Positions 16,887 through 26,321 of a stretch of DNA of 64,000 nucleotides are shown here, one piece after another; within the stretch, counting starts at the first letter, position 1, and every line of letters starts with the position of its first letter. The stretch covers positions 3,720,001-3,784,000 of the forward strand of contig NZ_CP073346.1 in the NCBI RefSeq assembly GCF_024397895.1, read 5' to 3'. Source of the stretch: Pseudomonas benzenivorans (lineage in GTDB: Bacteria; Pseudomonadota; Gammaproteobacteria; Pseudomonadales; Pseudomonadaceae). The notes below the pieces were generated by a model. That model did not search any database. It was not told where the DNA came from and worked only from the letters and a program-made list of their open reading frames with translations. Made by a program: the position numbers and the translations under genes.

Positions 16887-17776
16887 CGGCCCTGGCCGGC
16901 ATCGCCCTGGATGAGTGGCGCGAGCGGGCGCAGGTCTTCGACTTTCGCGGCCATGCCATCCGCTACTGGACGGCGGGGGCGCAGGATGCCGAGCCGCTGT
17001 TGCTGATCCACGGCTTTCCCACCGCCAGCTGGGATTGGCACCGCCTGTGGCAGCCCCTGAGCGAGCGCTACCGACTGATTGCCTGCGACATGCTCGGCTT
17101 CGGCTACTCGGCCAAGCCGCGCGGCCATGCCTACAGCCTGCTGGAGCAGGCGGATCTGCAGCAGGCCTTGCTGGCGCATTTGGGCGTCGACGGCGGCGTC
17201 CACCTGCTGGCCCATGACTACGGCGACAGCGTCGCCCAGGAGCTGTTGGCGCGCCATCACGAAGGGCGCCTGCACCTGGCCAGCGGCGTGTTCCTCAACG
17301 GTGGCCTGTTCCCCGAGACCCACAGGCCGGTGCTGGTGCAGAAGCTGCTGCTCAGTCCCCTGGGACCGCTGGTCGGCAGGCTGTTCAACCGGCAGAAGCT
17401 GGCGGCCAACTTCGCCCGGATCTTCGGCCCGCGGACCCAGCCCAGCGGCGCCGAGCTGGACGACTTCTGGCACCTGATCGCGCACAACGACGGGCCGGCG
17501 GTGATGCACCGGCTGATCCGCTACATGCCGGAGCGTCGCAGACAGCGTGAGCGTTGGCTGGCGGCGATGCAGCAGGGCGCGGTGCCGCTGCGGCTGATCG
17601 ACGGGGCGTTCGATCCGATCTCCGGGGCGCACATGCTGGCGCGCTACCGGGAGTTGATCCCGGCGCCGGACACCGTATCGCTCGAAGGCATCGGCCACTA
17701 TCCGCAGACGGAGGCGCCGGAGTTGGTGCTGGCCCACTATCTGGACTTTCGCAAGGATCTGGAGGCAGCGGCATGA
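16883..17776 (+). CDS. Alpha/beta hydrolase
   Basis: Alpha/beta hydrolase of 297 residues, GTG start in a GTGA overlap. LLIHGFPTASWDWHRLW holds the oxyanion-hole region, and the nucleophile elbow appears as HDYGDSVAQ, where an Asp replaces the Ser, as in haloalkane dehalogenases and epoxide hydrolases. The last acid and base appear in DGAFDPISG and GIGHYPQTEAP. An epoxide-hydrolase or haloalkane-dehalogenase-like activity is therefore more likely than an esterase. Coupled on both sides. Confidence 0.88.
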   Translation: MTALAGIALDEWRERAQVFDFRGHAIRYWTAGAQDAEPLLLIHGFPTASWDWHRLWQPLSERYRLIACDMLGFGYSAKPRGHAYSLLEQADLQQALLAHLGVDGGVHLLAHDYGDSVAQELLARHHEGRLHLASGVFLNGGLFPETHRPVLVQKLLLSPLGPLVGRLFNRQKLAANFARIFGPRTQPSGAELDDFWHLIAHNDGPAVMHRLIRYMPERRRQRERWLAAMQQGAVPLRLIDGAFDPISGAHMLARYRELIPAPDTVSLEGIGHYPQTEAPELVLAHYLDFRKDLEAAA

Positions 17777-18303
17777 ACAGGCGGCATCTGCTCAAGCTGG
17801 GGGCGCTGAGCGCCGTGGCGGTGGCGGGCGGTGGCTACTGGGCGCTGGGTCGTGGCGAGGTGCCGGGTGAGGTGAGCCTGGCGGGGGCGCGCCAGGTCCT
17901 GGCCGCTTTGGTCGACCAGTCGCTGGTCAGCCTCGAGGGCTGGAGCCCGACCGAGGTGTTCAACCACTGCGCGCAGAGCATCGAGTACTCCATCAGCGGT
18001 TACCCCGAACTCAAGCCGGCCTGGTTTCGCGCCAGCGTCGGGCCCATGGCCTTCGGCCTGTTCGCCTCCCGTGGCGCCATGCGTCACGGGCTGGCTGAAG
18101 CCATTCCCGGCGCCGCGCCTTTGAGCGAGCCGGCCAGCCAGGCCCTGGCGCTGCAGCGGCTGCAGCGGGCATTCGAGGCTTTCGCCGGCTACCGGGGTGA
18201 ATTGCGGCCGCATTTCGCCTATGGCGAGCTGAGCCATGCCGACTATGCCCAGGCCCATGTGCTGCACCTGTACAACCACCTGAGCCTGATCAGGCCGGCC
18301 TGA
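17773..18303 (+). CDS. Tat-exported DUF1569 protein
   Basis: A 176-residue protein with a twin-arginine signal (MNRRHLLKLGALSAVAVAGG) followed by a DUF1569/DinB-like four-helix fold. SPTEVFNHCAQSIEYSI and HADYAQAHVLHLYNHL provide His residues that may bind metal. It overlaps the hydrolase gene by four bases and ends the operon of three. Function unknown; location is periplasmic. Confidence 0.82.
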   Translation: MNRRHLLKLGALSAVAVAGGGYWALGRGEVPGEVSLAGARQVLAALVDQSLVSLEGWSPTEVFNHCAQSIEYSISGYPELKPAWFRASVGPMAFGLFASRGAMRHGLAEAIPGAAPLSEPASQALALQRLQRAFEAFAGYRGELRPHFAYGELSHADYAQAHVLHLYNHLSLIRPA

Positions 18304-18411
18304 TCATCCCGCTGCCTTATCGGCCGGCATTCAGCGGCGCCCGGGTTGATTGTGACCGCTTTCGCGCTGCCGGACACTCCAGGCACCGTCCCTTTGCCAG
18401 GAGTCCCTGCC

Positions 18412-19323
18412 ATGAATGCCGCCATCCGTTTTCAAGACCAGGTCGTGATCGTCACCGGCGCCGGGGGCGGCCTCGGCCGCGCCCACGCGCTGCTGTTCGC
18501 GCAGCATGGCGCCAAGGTGGTGGTCAACGACCTGGGCGCCAGCGCCCATGGCGAAGGCGCCAGCGCCTCGGCGGCGGACCAGGTGGTCGCCGAAATCCGC
18601 GCCGCCGGCGGCAGCGCGGTGGCCAACCATGACTCGGTGAGCGAGGGCGGCCGGATAGTCGAGCATGCCCTGGATGCCTTCGGCCGCGTCGACGTGCTGG
18701 TCAACAACGCCGGTATCCTGCGCGACCGGGCCTTCCACAAGATGGAAGACGACGACTGGGAACCGGTCTACCGGGTGCACGTCGAGGGCGCGTACAAGGT
18801 GACCCGCGCGGCCTGGCCGCACATGCGCGAGCAGGGCTATGGCCGGGTGATCTTCACGGCCTCGACGTCCGGCATCTACGGCAACTTCGGCCAGGCCAAT
18901 TACGCCATGGCCAAGCTCGGCCTCTATGGCCTGACCCGCACCCTGGCGGTCGAGGGGCGCAAGCACAACATCCTGGTCAACGCCATCGCGCCCACTGGCG
19001 GTACGCGCATGACCGAGGGCCTGATCCCGGCGCAGTTGTTCGAGCAGCTCAAGCCCGAGCTGGTCAGCCCCCTGGTGGTCTACCTGGGCAGTGCGGCCTG
19101 CGCGGACAGCGCCGGGCTGTTCGAGGTCGGTGGCGGCTGGATCGGCAGGACCCGCTGGGAGCGCAGCCCGGGGGTCGGCTTCGACCCGCGCGCCGGCTTC
19201 AGCCCGGAGGATGTGGCCAGCCACTGGCAGCAGATCTGCGATTTCGACGGCGCGGTGCATCCGGCCGACAACATCGAGGCCTTGCAGGCGTTAATGGCCA
19301 ACCTGAAACAGTACGCCCTCTAG
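18412..19323 (+). CDS. Short-chain dehydrogenase, multifunctional-enzyme type
   Basis: SDR oxidoreductase of 303 residues. TGAGGGLGRAHALLFAQHG is the NAD-binding motif, VNNAGILRD the structural motif, and YAMAKLGLYGLTRTL holds the catalytic Tyr and Lys. Overall it resembles the 3-hydroxyacyl-CoA dehydrogenase part of peroxisomal multifunctional enzyme type 2. An AGGAG ribosome binding site at about 18399 supports the ATG. It is convergent with the regulator gene 4 bases away. Substrate unknown, probably an acyl-CoA or steroid-like alcohol. Confidence 0.88.
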   Translation: MNAAIRFQDQVVIVTGAGGGLGRAHALLFAQHGAKVVVNDLGASAHGEGASASAADQVVAEIRAAGGSAVANHDSVSEGGRIVEHALDAFGRVDVLVNNAGILRDRAFHKMEDDDWEPVYRVHVEGAYKVTRAAWPHMREQGYGRVIFTASTSGIYGNFGQANYAMAKLGLYGLTRTLAVEGRKHNILVNAIAPTGGTRMTEGLIPAQLFEQLKPELVSPLVVYLGSAACADSAGLFEVGGGWIGRTRWERSPGVGFDPRAGFSPEDVASHWQQICDFDGAVHPADNIEALQALMANLKQYAL

Positions 19324-19327
19324 GCGC

Positions 19328-20866
19328 CTAGCGCCTGCCGGTGATGCCGTATTTGCGCAGGCGCATGGCGATGGCGCTGTGCGAGGTCTGCAGCCGGGCG
19401 GCCAGTTGCCGGCTGGAGGGATGGCTGACGTAGAGCTTCTCCAGCAGGGCCTTCTCGAAGCCGGCCACCGCCGCTTCCAGGCTGCCGATGTCGCCGTCGA
19501 GTGTCGGCGGCGCCACGGCGGTGCCGGCGATGTCCAGGTCGTCGATCTGCACCAGGTTGCTCTCGCAGATGGCCGCGGCGCGGAAGATCACGTTCTGCAG
19601 CTGGCGCACGTTGCCGGGCCAGCGGTTGGCCAGCAGCGCCGGGTAGGTGTCCGGCGCCAGGTGGCACTGCAGCCGCTGGATCTGCGTGCAGGCCTGGCGC
19701 ATGAAGTGCCGCGCCAGCAGCAGGATGTCCTGGCCGCGCTCGCGCAGCGGCGGCACTTCCAGATTGAGCACGTTGAGCCGGTAGAACAGGTCCTCGCGGA
19801 AACCGCCGTCGCTGACCATCTTCTCCAGGTCGCGGTGGGTGGCGCTGAGGATGCGCACATCGACCTTGACCTCGCGTTCGCCGCCGACCCGGCGGAAGCT
19901 GCCGTCGGAGAGGAAGCGCAGCAGCTTGGCCTGCAGGTAGGGCGACATCTCGCCGATCTCGTCGAGGAATACCGTACCCTGGTTGGCCAGCTCCAGCAGC
20001 CCCGGCTTGCCGCCGCGCTGGGCGCCGGTGAAGGCGCCGGGGGCATAGCCGAACAGCTCGCTCTCGGCCAGGTTCTCCGGCAGGGCGGCACAGTTCAGCG
20101 CCAGGAAGGGCGCGTTGCGCCGGGCGCTGATGGCATGGCAGCCGCGGGCCACCAGCTCCTTGCCGGTGCCGGTTTCGCCGTGGATCAGCAGCGGCGCATC
20201 GAGGCTGGCGACCCGCAGGGCGCGGGTCTTCAGGGTGCGGATCGGCACCGACTCGCCGAGCAGCGAATCGAAGCCTTCGACATGGTCGTGATGCAACGCC
20301 GCCAGGCGCTCGCCGATGCGGCTCGGCGCATACAGGGTGAGCAGGCCGCCGGCCAACTGGTGCAGGCCGGTATCGCCGGTCTCGCTGATCGGCGTGGCAT
20401 CGAGCAGCAAGGCCTGACCGTTGAGGGTGACCTCACGCAGTGGCAGGCGGAAGCGGTGCTCCAGCAGCGCGGCGTGCAGGCTCGGGTCGGCGAACAGTTC
20501 GCCCAGGGGCAGGCCGTCCGGCTCGCGCCCGCACAGGTCGGCCAGGGCCGGGTTGGCCAGCAGCACGCGGCCCTCGCCGTCGACCGCCAGCACCGGGTCG
20601 CTCATCGCCGCCAGCAGGGCGTCTAGCTGCAGCCGGCGACGCTGGCCGGGAAGGATGTCGACGACGGTCACCGCCTGTACGCCGCGCACCTGGAACAGCG
20701 CCTCGCGCAGCTCATCGAGCACCGCGGCGCTCAGCGCCGGCGCGTCGATATAGACGTTGGGCGGCACCATCTCCACCGCGTCCAGGTTGAGGTTGCGCCC
20801 GCCGAGCAGGGCCAGGACCTCCTGGGTGATGCCGACGCGGTCTATAAAGGTGACGTGGATGCGCAT
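19328..20866 (-). CDS. TyrR/PhhR-type sigma-54-family regulator
   Basis: A 512-residue regulator with an N-terminal ACT domain (about 1-70), a PAS domain (about 78-190), an AAA+ domain with Walker A GETGTGKE near residue 228, and a C-terminal helix-turn-helix with SSRQLAARLQTSHSAIAMRLRKYGI. The sigma-54 contact loop GAFTGA is intact at 277-282, unlike E. coli TyrR. In Pseudomonas, PhhR activates phenylalanine and tyrosine catabolism, whose hydroxylase uses the tetrahydromonapterin made by the fol operon here. The hydroxylase gene itself is not in the window, so this may instead be a paralogue. Confidence 0.88.
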   Translation of the reverse strand: MRIHVTFIDRVGITQEVLALLGGRNLNLDAVEMVPPNVYIDAPALSAAVLDELREALFQVRGVQAVTVVDILPGQRRRLQLDALLAAMSDPVLAVDGEGRVLLANPALADLCGREPDGLPLGELFADPSLHAALLEHRFRLPLREVTLNGQALLLDATPISETGDTGLHQLAGGLLTLYAPSRIGERLAALHHDHVEGFDSLLGESVPIRTLKTRALRVASLDAPLLIHGETGTGKELVARGCHAISARRNAPFLALNCAALPENLAESELFGYAPGAFTGAQRGGKPGLLELANQGTVFLDEIGEMSPYLQAKLLRFLSDGSFRRVGGEREVKVDVRILSATHRDLEKMVSDGGFREDLFYRLNVLNLEVPPLRERGQDILLLARHFMRQACTQIQRLQCHLAPDTYPALLANRWPGNVRQLQNVIFRAAAICESNLVQIDDLDIAGTAVAPPTLDGDIGSLEAAVAGFEKALLEKLYVSHPSSRQLAARLQTSHSAIAMRLRKYGITGRR

Positions 20867-21001
20867 AGATTTGGGCTGGGCGGCTCGGATGCAGGTGCAG
20901 CAGTATGACTGGTCTGCGCCCCGGCGTTAACCGAGATGGCGGCTCCGTGCCGTCATTCGCCCGCTCCGGGGCGGATGCCAGCGCGTGCGGCTCGGCGATT
21001 A

Positions 21002-21016
21002 TTACCCTGAGCGTAA
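21002..21016 (+). promoter_or_regulatory. Possible LysR-type box upstream of mdcA
   Basis: TTAC (21002-21005) and GTAA (21013-21016) form a 4-base inverted repeat with a 7-base spacer, a T-N11-A-containing palindrome of the kind bound by LysR proteins. It lies about 80 bases before the mdcA start and could bind the MdcR encoded at the far end of the cluster. The arms are short, so this is tentative. Confidence 0.35.
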
Positions 21017-21096
21017 CGATGTGCCCCCGCGCTTGATTGATGGACCCGGCCGGGGACCCTAAGGTGGCCGACGATCGCGAATTTCATGGAGCCATC

Positions 21097-22773
21097 ATGA
21101 CGACAACAATCTCCACGCCACCCCAGTGGTCGCGCAGGCGCAGCGAAAAGCAGCGGCGCCTGGAGCGTGTGCGCGCCCTCGCCGATGGTGTGGTGCTGCC
21201 CAGCGACCAGATAGTCGCGGCCCTCGAAGCCCTGATCGCCCCGGGTGACCGCGTGGTGCTGGAAGGCAACAACCAGAAGCAGGCGGATTTTCTCTCCCGC
21301 GCCCTGGCCAAGGTCGACCCGGGTCGCCTGCACGACCTGCACATGATCATGCCCAGCGTCAGCCGCGCCGAGCACCTGGACCTGTTCGAGCGGGGCATCG
21401 CGCGCAAGCTCGACTTCTCCTTCGCCGGACCGCAGAGCCTGCGCATCAGCCAGCTGCTGGAAGACGGCCTGCTGGAAGTCGGCGCCATCCACACCTACAT
21501 CGAGCTGTACTCGCGCCTGCTGGTCGACCTGATTCCCAACGTCGTGCTGGCCGCCGGTTTCAAGGCCGACCGTGCCGGCAACATCTACACCGGCCCCAGT
21601 ACCGAGGACACCCCGGCCCTGGTCGAACCCGCGGCCTTCAGCGACGGCATCGTCATCGTCCAGGTCAACGAGCTGGTGGATGACGTCAGCGAACTGCCGC
21701 GGGTGGACATCCCGGCCTCCTGGGTCGACTTCGTGGTGGTCGCCGACCGGCCGTTCTACATCGAGCCGCTGTTCACCCGCGATCCGCGCCACATCAAGCC
21801 GGTGCACGTGCTGATGGCGATGATGGCGATCCGCGGCATCTACGAGAAACACAAGGTCCAGTCGCTCAACCACGGTATCGGCTTCAACACCGCCGCCATC
21901 GAGCTGATCCTGCCGACCTACGGCGAGTCCCTGGGACTCAAGGGCAAGATCTGCCGCAACTGGACGCTCAACCCGCACCCGACCCTGATTCCGGCGATCG
22001 AGAGCGGCTGGGTGGAAAGCGTGCACTGCTTCGGCACCGAGCTGGGCATGGAGAACTACATCGCCCAGCGCCCGGACGTGTTCTTCACCGGCCGCGACGG
22101 CTCCATGCGCTCCAACCGCATGATGTGCCAGCTGGCCGGTCAGTACGCGGTCGACCTGTTCATCGGCGCGACCCTGCAGGTCGATGGCGACGGCCATTCC
22201 TCCACCGTCACCCGCGGCCGCCTGGCCGGCTTCGGCGGCGCGCCGAACATGGGCCATGACCCGCGCGGCCGGCGCCATGCCACGCCGGCCTGGCTGGACA
22301 TGTGCGCGCCCGGCGGCGAAGGCCCGGTGACCATGCTCGAGCGCGGCAAGAAGCTGGTGGTGCAGATGGTCGAGACCTTCCAGGAGGGCGGTAAGCCAAC
22401 CTTCGTCGACACCCTGGATGCGGTCGAGGTGGCGAAGAAGAGCGGCATGCCGCTGGCACCGATCATGATCTACGGCGACGACGTGACCCACCTGCTGACC
22501 GAGGAGGGCATCGCCTACCTGTACAAGGCGCGCTCCCTGGAGGAGCGCCGGGCGATGATCGCCGCGGTCGCCGGGATCACCGCCATCGGCCTGCGCCATG
22601 ACCCCAAGGACACCGAGCGCATGCGCCGCGAAGGCCTGATCGCCCTGCCGGAAGACCTGGGCATCCGCCGCGCCGATGCCAGTCGCGAGTTGCTGGCGGC
22701 CAAGAGCATCGCCGAACTGGTCGAGTGGTCGGGCGGCCTGTACAGCCCGCCGGCCAAGTTCAGGAGCTGGTGA
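21097..22773 (+). CDS. mdcA: Malonate decarboxylase alpha subunit
   Basis: Acetyl-ACP:malonate ACP transferase, 558 residues, loading malonate onto the prosthetic group of MdcC. It has the full length of the family, with the two CoA-transferase-like halves and the segments [18 protein letters not shown] and [20 protein letters not shown]. The ATG at 21097 follows a GGAG; the open frame extends upstream without support. First gene of mdcABCDEGH; it ends in a TGATG overlap with mdcB. Cytoplasmic biotin-independent enzyme that lets cells grow on malonate. Confidence 0.97.
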   Translation: MTTTISTPPQWSRRRSEKQRRLERVRALADGVVLPSDQIVAALEALIAPGDRVVLEGNNQKQADFLSRALAKVDPGRLHDLHMIMPSVSRAEHLDLFERGIARKLDFSFAGPQSLRISQLLEDGLLEVGAIHTYIELYSRLLVDLIPNVVLAAGFKADRAGNIYTGPSTEDTPALVEPAAFSDGIVIVQVNELVDDVSELPRVDIPASWVDFVVVADRPFYIEPLFTRDPRHIKPVHVLMAMMAIRGIYEKHKVQSLNHGIGFNTAAIELILPTYGESLGLKGKICRNWTLNPHPTLIPAIESGWVESVHCFGTELGMENYIAQRPDVFFTGRDGSMRSNRMMCQLAGQYAVDLFIGATLQVDGDGHSSTVTRGRLAGFGGAPNMGHDPRGRRHATPAWLDMCAPGGEGPVTMLERGKKLVVQMVETFQEGGKPTFVDTLDAVEVAKKSGMPLAPIMIYGDDVTHLLTEEGIAYLYKARSLEERRAMIAAVAGITAIGLRHDPKDTERMRREGLIALPEDLGIRRADASRELLAAKSIAELVEWSGGLYSPPAKFRSW

Positions 22774-23660
22774 TGCGGGCCGTCAATGCACTGAATGTCC
22801 AGCAGCCGCAGCTGAGCCTGTCGGAAGTCCTTGCCGACCTGGCGGTGGATGCGCTGATCGACGAGGCCGACCTGTCGCCCAAACCTGGGCTGGTCGACCG
22901 CCGCGGCAGCGGCGCGCACACCGATCTGCACCTGGGCCTGATGCACGCCTCGGCGCTGTCGTTGTGGCCGACCTTCAAGGCCATGGCCGACGCCGCGCTG
23001 CACTTCGGCGAGATCGCCCAGCCGCTGCGCGAAACCCTGGGCCGGCTCGGCCGGGAAGGCGAAGTGGACATGCTGGGCATCACCCAGGGGGTGAATACCC
23101 ATCGCGGGGCGATCTGGGCCATGGGCCTGGTTACCGCCGCCGCCGCCCTGGACTGGCGCGAGGCCACGCCGGCCGCGGTCACCCTGCGCGCCGCGCGGAT
23201 CGCCCTGATCGGCGATCGCGCCGCGCCCCACTGCGACGCCAGCCATGGCGCCCAGGTGTGCCGCCTGTACGGCGTGCGCGGCGCCCGCGAGGAGGCGCAG
23301 CTGGGCTTTCCCGCGGTGATGCAGCTCGGCTTGCCGCAGCTGCTCGGCAGCCGCGCCGCCGGCGCCGGGGAGCAGAATGCGCGCCTCGATTCGTTGCTGG
23401 CGATCATGACCACCTTGAGCGATACCTGCGTGCTCTACCGTGCCGGCCTGGCCGGTCTGAGCAGCATGCAGAGCGGCGCCCGCGCGGTGCTCCAGGCCGG
23501 TGGTTGCGCCAGCCTGGATGGCCGCCGGCGCCTGCGTGAACTGGATAGCGACATGTTGAGGCTGCGTGCCTCACCCGGCGGTGCAGCCGATTTGCTCGCC
23601 GTGACTTTATTCCTCGACCGCCTGGCGCCCGCGTTGCAGGCGCAGATTGGGAGTGACTGA
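22773..23660 (+). CDS. mdcB: Triphosphoribosyl-dephospho-CoA synthase
   Basis: CitG-like enzyme of 295 residues that makes the prosthetic-group precursor 2'-(5''-triphosphoribosyl)-3'-dephospho-CoA for MdcC. The family motifs [30 protein letters not shown] and the C-terminal [13 protein letters not shown] are present. Starts within the mdcA stop (TGATG). Confidence 0.95.
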   Translation: MRAVNALNVQQPQLSLSEVLADLAVDALIDEADLSPKPGLVDRRGSGAHTDLHLGLMHASALSLWPTFKAMADAALHFGEIAQPLRETLGRLGREGEVDMLGITQGVNTHRGAIWAMGLVTAAAALDWREATPAAVTLRAARIALIGDRAAPHCDASHGAQVCRLYGVRGAREEAQLGFPAVMQLGLPQLLGSRAAGAGEQNARLDSLLAIMTTLSDTCVLYRAGLAGLSSMQSGARAVLQAGGCASLDGRRRLRELDSDMLRLRASPGGAADLLAVTLFLDRLAPALQAQIGSD

Positions 23661-23662
23661 AC

Positions 23663-23962
23663 ATGGAAACCTTGTCTTTTGAATTTCCCGCCGGGCAACC
23701 CGCCCGCGGACGTGCCCTGGTCGGCTGTGTCGGCTCGGGCGATCTGGAAGTGCTGCTCGAGCCCGGCGCGGCCGGCACCCTGGCGATCCAGGTGGTGACC
23801 TCGGTCAACGGCAGCGCACCGCGCTGGCAGCAGCTGTTCGAGCGCATGTTCCGCGAGCAGAGCCTGCCGGCGCTGAGCATCGCGATCCACGATTTCGGCG
23901 CGACCCCCGGCGTGGTCCGGCTGCGCCTGGAGCAGGGACTGGAGGCGCTGAACCATGAGTGA
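23663..23962 (+). CDS. mdcC: Malonate decarboxylase acyl carrier protein (delta subunit)
   Basis: Small carrier protein of 99 residues that carries acetyl and malonyl groups on a phosphoribosyl-dephospho-CoA arm. The arm is attached to the serine of the GSGDLEVLLEPG motif, Ser25 here. It overlaps mdcD by eight bases. Confidence 0.95.
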   Translation: METLSFEFPAGQPARGRALVGCVGSGDLEVLLEPGAAGTLAIQVVTSVNGSAPRWQQLFERMFREQSLPALSIAIHDFGATPGVVRLRLEQGLEALNHE

Positions 23963-24821
23963 CACAAGCCTGGACCGGGTCAGCCGCCTGCTGCAGCAAC
24001 GCAGCTTCGTCGAGCTGGGCGCCCGTCAGCGCGCCCAGGCGCTGCTGGATCCCGGCAGCTTCCGCGAGCTGCTCGATCCCTTCGAACGAATCACTTCGCC
24101 CTGGCTGCCCAAGCAGGGCATCGTGGCCCAGGCCGATGATGGCGTGATAGTCGCCAAGGGCCTGATCGACGGTCAGCCGGCGCTGGTCGCCGCCATCGAA
24201 GGCGCCTTCCAGGGCGGCAGTCTTGGCGAGGTCGGCGGGGCGAAGATCGCCGGTGCCCTGGAACTGGCCGCCGAGGACAACCGCAATGGCATACCGACCC
24301 GCGCCGTGCTGCTGCTGGAAACCGGCGGTGTGCGCCTGCAGGAAGCCAACCTCGGCCTGGCCGCCATTGCCGAGATCCAGGCGGCCATCGTCGAGCTGCG
24401 CCAGTACCAGCCGGTGATCGGCCTGATCGCCGGCCCGGTCGGCTGCTTCGGCGGCATGTCGATCGCCGCCGGGCTGTGTAGCTACCTGGTGGTGACCCAG
24501 GAGGCGCGGCTGGGCCTCAATGGCCCCCAGGTGATCGAGCAGGAAGCCGGCGTGGAGGAGTACGACTCACGCGACCGGTCGTTCATCTGGAGCCTGACCG
24601 GCGGCGAGCAGCGTTTCGCCTCGGGCCTGGTCGACGCCTATGTCGCCGACGACCTGGAGCAGATTCGCCAGCAGGTCTCGGCGCTGTTCCGCCAGGGCCA
24701 GCCAGCCCTCGAGCGCAGCCGCCGGCACGCCTGGTACCTGGCGCGTCTGCAGGCCGTCGATACAAGCATCCAGGCGGACGCCGCCGCGGTGCGCAACGCC
24801 TACACAGGAGAGTCGGCATGA
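23955..24821 (+). CDS. mdcD: Malonate decarboxylase beta subunit
   Basis: Carboxylase-fold (crotonase-like) subunit of 288 residues which, with MdcE, decarboxylates malonyl-MdcC. The oxyanion-hole segments EGAFQGGSLGEVGGAKIAG and AGPVGCFGGMSIAAGL are clear. Overlaps mdcC before it and mdcE after it, which supports stoichiometric translation. Confidence 0.96.
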   Translation: MSDTSLDRVSRLLQQRSFVELGARQRAQALLDPGSFRELLDPFERITSPWLPKQGIVAQADDGVIVAKGLIDGQPALVAAIEGAFQGGSLGEVGGAKIAGALELAAEDNRNGIPTRAVLLLETGGVRLQEANLGLAAIAEIQAAIVELRQYQPVIGLIAGPVGCFGGMSIAAGLCSYLVVTQEARLGLNGPQVIEQEAGVEEYDSRDRSFIWSLTGGEQRFASGLVDAYVADDLEQIRQQVSALFRQGQPALERSRRHAWYLARLQAVDTSIQADAAAVRNAYTGESA

Positions 24822-25624
24822 ACGCTGCTGTCGAACAACGGGGCCGCAACTGGTTCAACGCGCTGAGCGACGGCGCCAGCCCACTGGCCGGCCTGCCGGC
24901 CTCGCTGTTGGTCGCCGACACCCGGCTGGGCGGGCGCGCCGCACGGCTGCTGGCCGTGGTTGCCGACGACGACAACCCCTTTCCGCGGGCGCGCAACGGT
25001 GAGGTCGGCCTGCTCGAAGGCTGGGGCCTGGCCCAGGTCATCGACCAGGCCATCGAGGCGGATGCCGACGGCGCCGAGAAGCGTGCGCTGATCGCCATTA
25101 TCGATGTGCCGAGCCAGGCCTATGGTCGCCGCGAGGAAGCCTACGGCATCCACCAGGCCCTGGCCGGCGCCGTGGACAGCTACGCCCGTGCGCGCCTGGC
25201 CGGACACCCGGTGGTCGGCCTGCTGGTCGGCAAGGCCATGTCCGGCGCCTTCCTCGCCCATGGCTACCAGGCCAACCGCCTGATCGCCCTGAACGATCCG
25301 GGGGTGATGGTGCATGCGATGGGCAAGGCCTCGGCGGCGCGGGTCACCCTGCGCAGCGTCGAGGAGCTGGAGGCCCTGGCTGCCAGCGTGCCACCCATGG
25401 CCTATGATCTGGACAGCTACGGGTCCCTCGGCCTGTTGTGGAAGACCCAGGCGGTGAGCGACGCGCTGCAGCCCACTGCCGCGGATGTCGCCGTGGTGCG
25501 CGACTGTCTCGCGGCGGCCCTGGAGGACATCGCCGGCACTGCGGTCGACCTGCGCGGGCGACTCGGGGCGGCCAATCGCAGCGCCTCGCTGAAGGTGCGC
25601 GAGTTGCTCAAGGCGCAGTGGTAG
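24818..25624 (+). CDS. mdcE: Malonate decarboxylase gamma subunit
   Basis: The second half of the decarboxylase, 268 residues, crotonase-like. GLLVGKAMSGAFLAHGYQANRLIAL and the MVHAMGKASAARVTLR segment are characteristic. It overlaps mdcD by four bases and is separated from mdcG by 52 bases. Confidence 0.95.
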   Translation: MNAAVEQRGRNWFNALSDGASPLAGLPASLLVADTRLGGRAARLLAVVADDDNPFPRARNGEVGLLEGWGLAQVIDQAIEADADGAEKRALIAIIDVPSQAYGRREEAYGIHQALAGAVDSYARARLAGHPVVGLLVGKAMSGAFLAHGYQANRLIALNDPGVMVHAMGKASAARVTLRSVEELEALAASVPPMAYDLDSYGSLGLLWKTQAVSDALQPTAADVAVVRDCLAAALEDIAGTAVDLRGRLGAANRSASLKVRELLKAQW

Positions 25625-25676
25625 CGCGCCGTCCCTGCTCGGCGCGGTGCCTGTTCAGAAGACGGGAGGTGCCTGC

Positions 25677-26321
25677 ATGACCGATCACGCCGGTGCGCCC
25701 AGGCCCCACGACCTGCTCTGGGGCCTGGGCGCCGAGCAACTGCCGGATAGCGCGCCCGCCTGGGCCCTTGAGGCGCTACGCCAGCAGCCGCCGGTGGTGG
25801 TGCGGCGCGCCGTTGCCGCGCCCGGCTGGGTCGCAGTCGGCGTCCGCGGCCAGTCCCGCGACCAGCGTTTCGCCACCTGGATGCGCCTGGGCGACATTCG
25901 CCGCCGGCTCAGCCCGGAACGGCTCGCCAGCGCGCGCGGCTGGCACGACCATCCCCATTCGCACTGGCCCGCCTTGCGCGCCCTGAGCCTGCTGCAGGCG
26001 CCCCTGGACGGCTGCGGCCTGGCCTGGGGCGTGACCGGCAGTATTGGCTTCGAGCTGGCCAGCGGCCTGGCCGCCGCCCATGCCGGCAGCGACCTGGACC
26101 TGGTGCTGCGCACGCCTGCGCCGCTTTCTCGGCAGCGGGCGGGGCAATTGTGCGCCCTGTTCGGCGATCTGCCGGGCAAGGTTGACGTGCAGCTGGAAAC
26201 CCCCCACGGGGCCGTGGCGCTGCGCGAATGGGCCAGCGGAGCGACGCGCGTGCTGCTCAAGGCGCAGGACGGACCACGGCTGGTGGCCGACCCCTGGGCG
26301 CCGCTCGGATCGCCCGCATGA
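25677..26321 (+). CDS. mdcG: Phosphoribosyl-dephospho-CoA transferase
   Basis: Nucleotidyltransferase-like enzyme of 214 residues that attaches the prosthetic group to MdcC. The GSIGFELASGL and SDLDLVLRTP motifs form the nucleotidyltransferase active site with paired Asp residues. The ATG at 25677 has a GGGAGG ribosome binding site. Overlaps mdcH by four bases. Confidence 0.93.
   Translation: MTDHAGAPRPHDLLWGLGAEQLPDSAPAWALEALRQQPPVVVRRAVAAPGWVAVGVRGQSRDQRFATWMRLGDIRRRLSPERLASARGWHDHPHSHWPALRALSLLQAPLDGCGLAWGVTGSIGFELASGLAAAHAGSDLDLVLRTPAPLSRQRAGQLCALFGDLPGKVDVQLETPHGAVALREWASGATRVLLKAQDGPRLVADPWAPLGSPA

Noticed and set aside
20867..21096. Sigma-54 promoter before mdcA
   Set aside because: No convincing GG-N10-GC element was found; a LysR-type palindrome is the better candidate.
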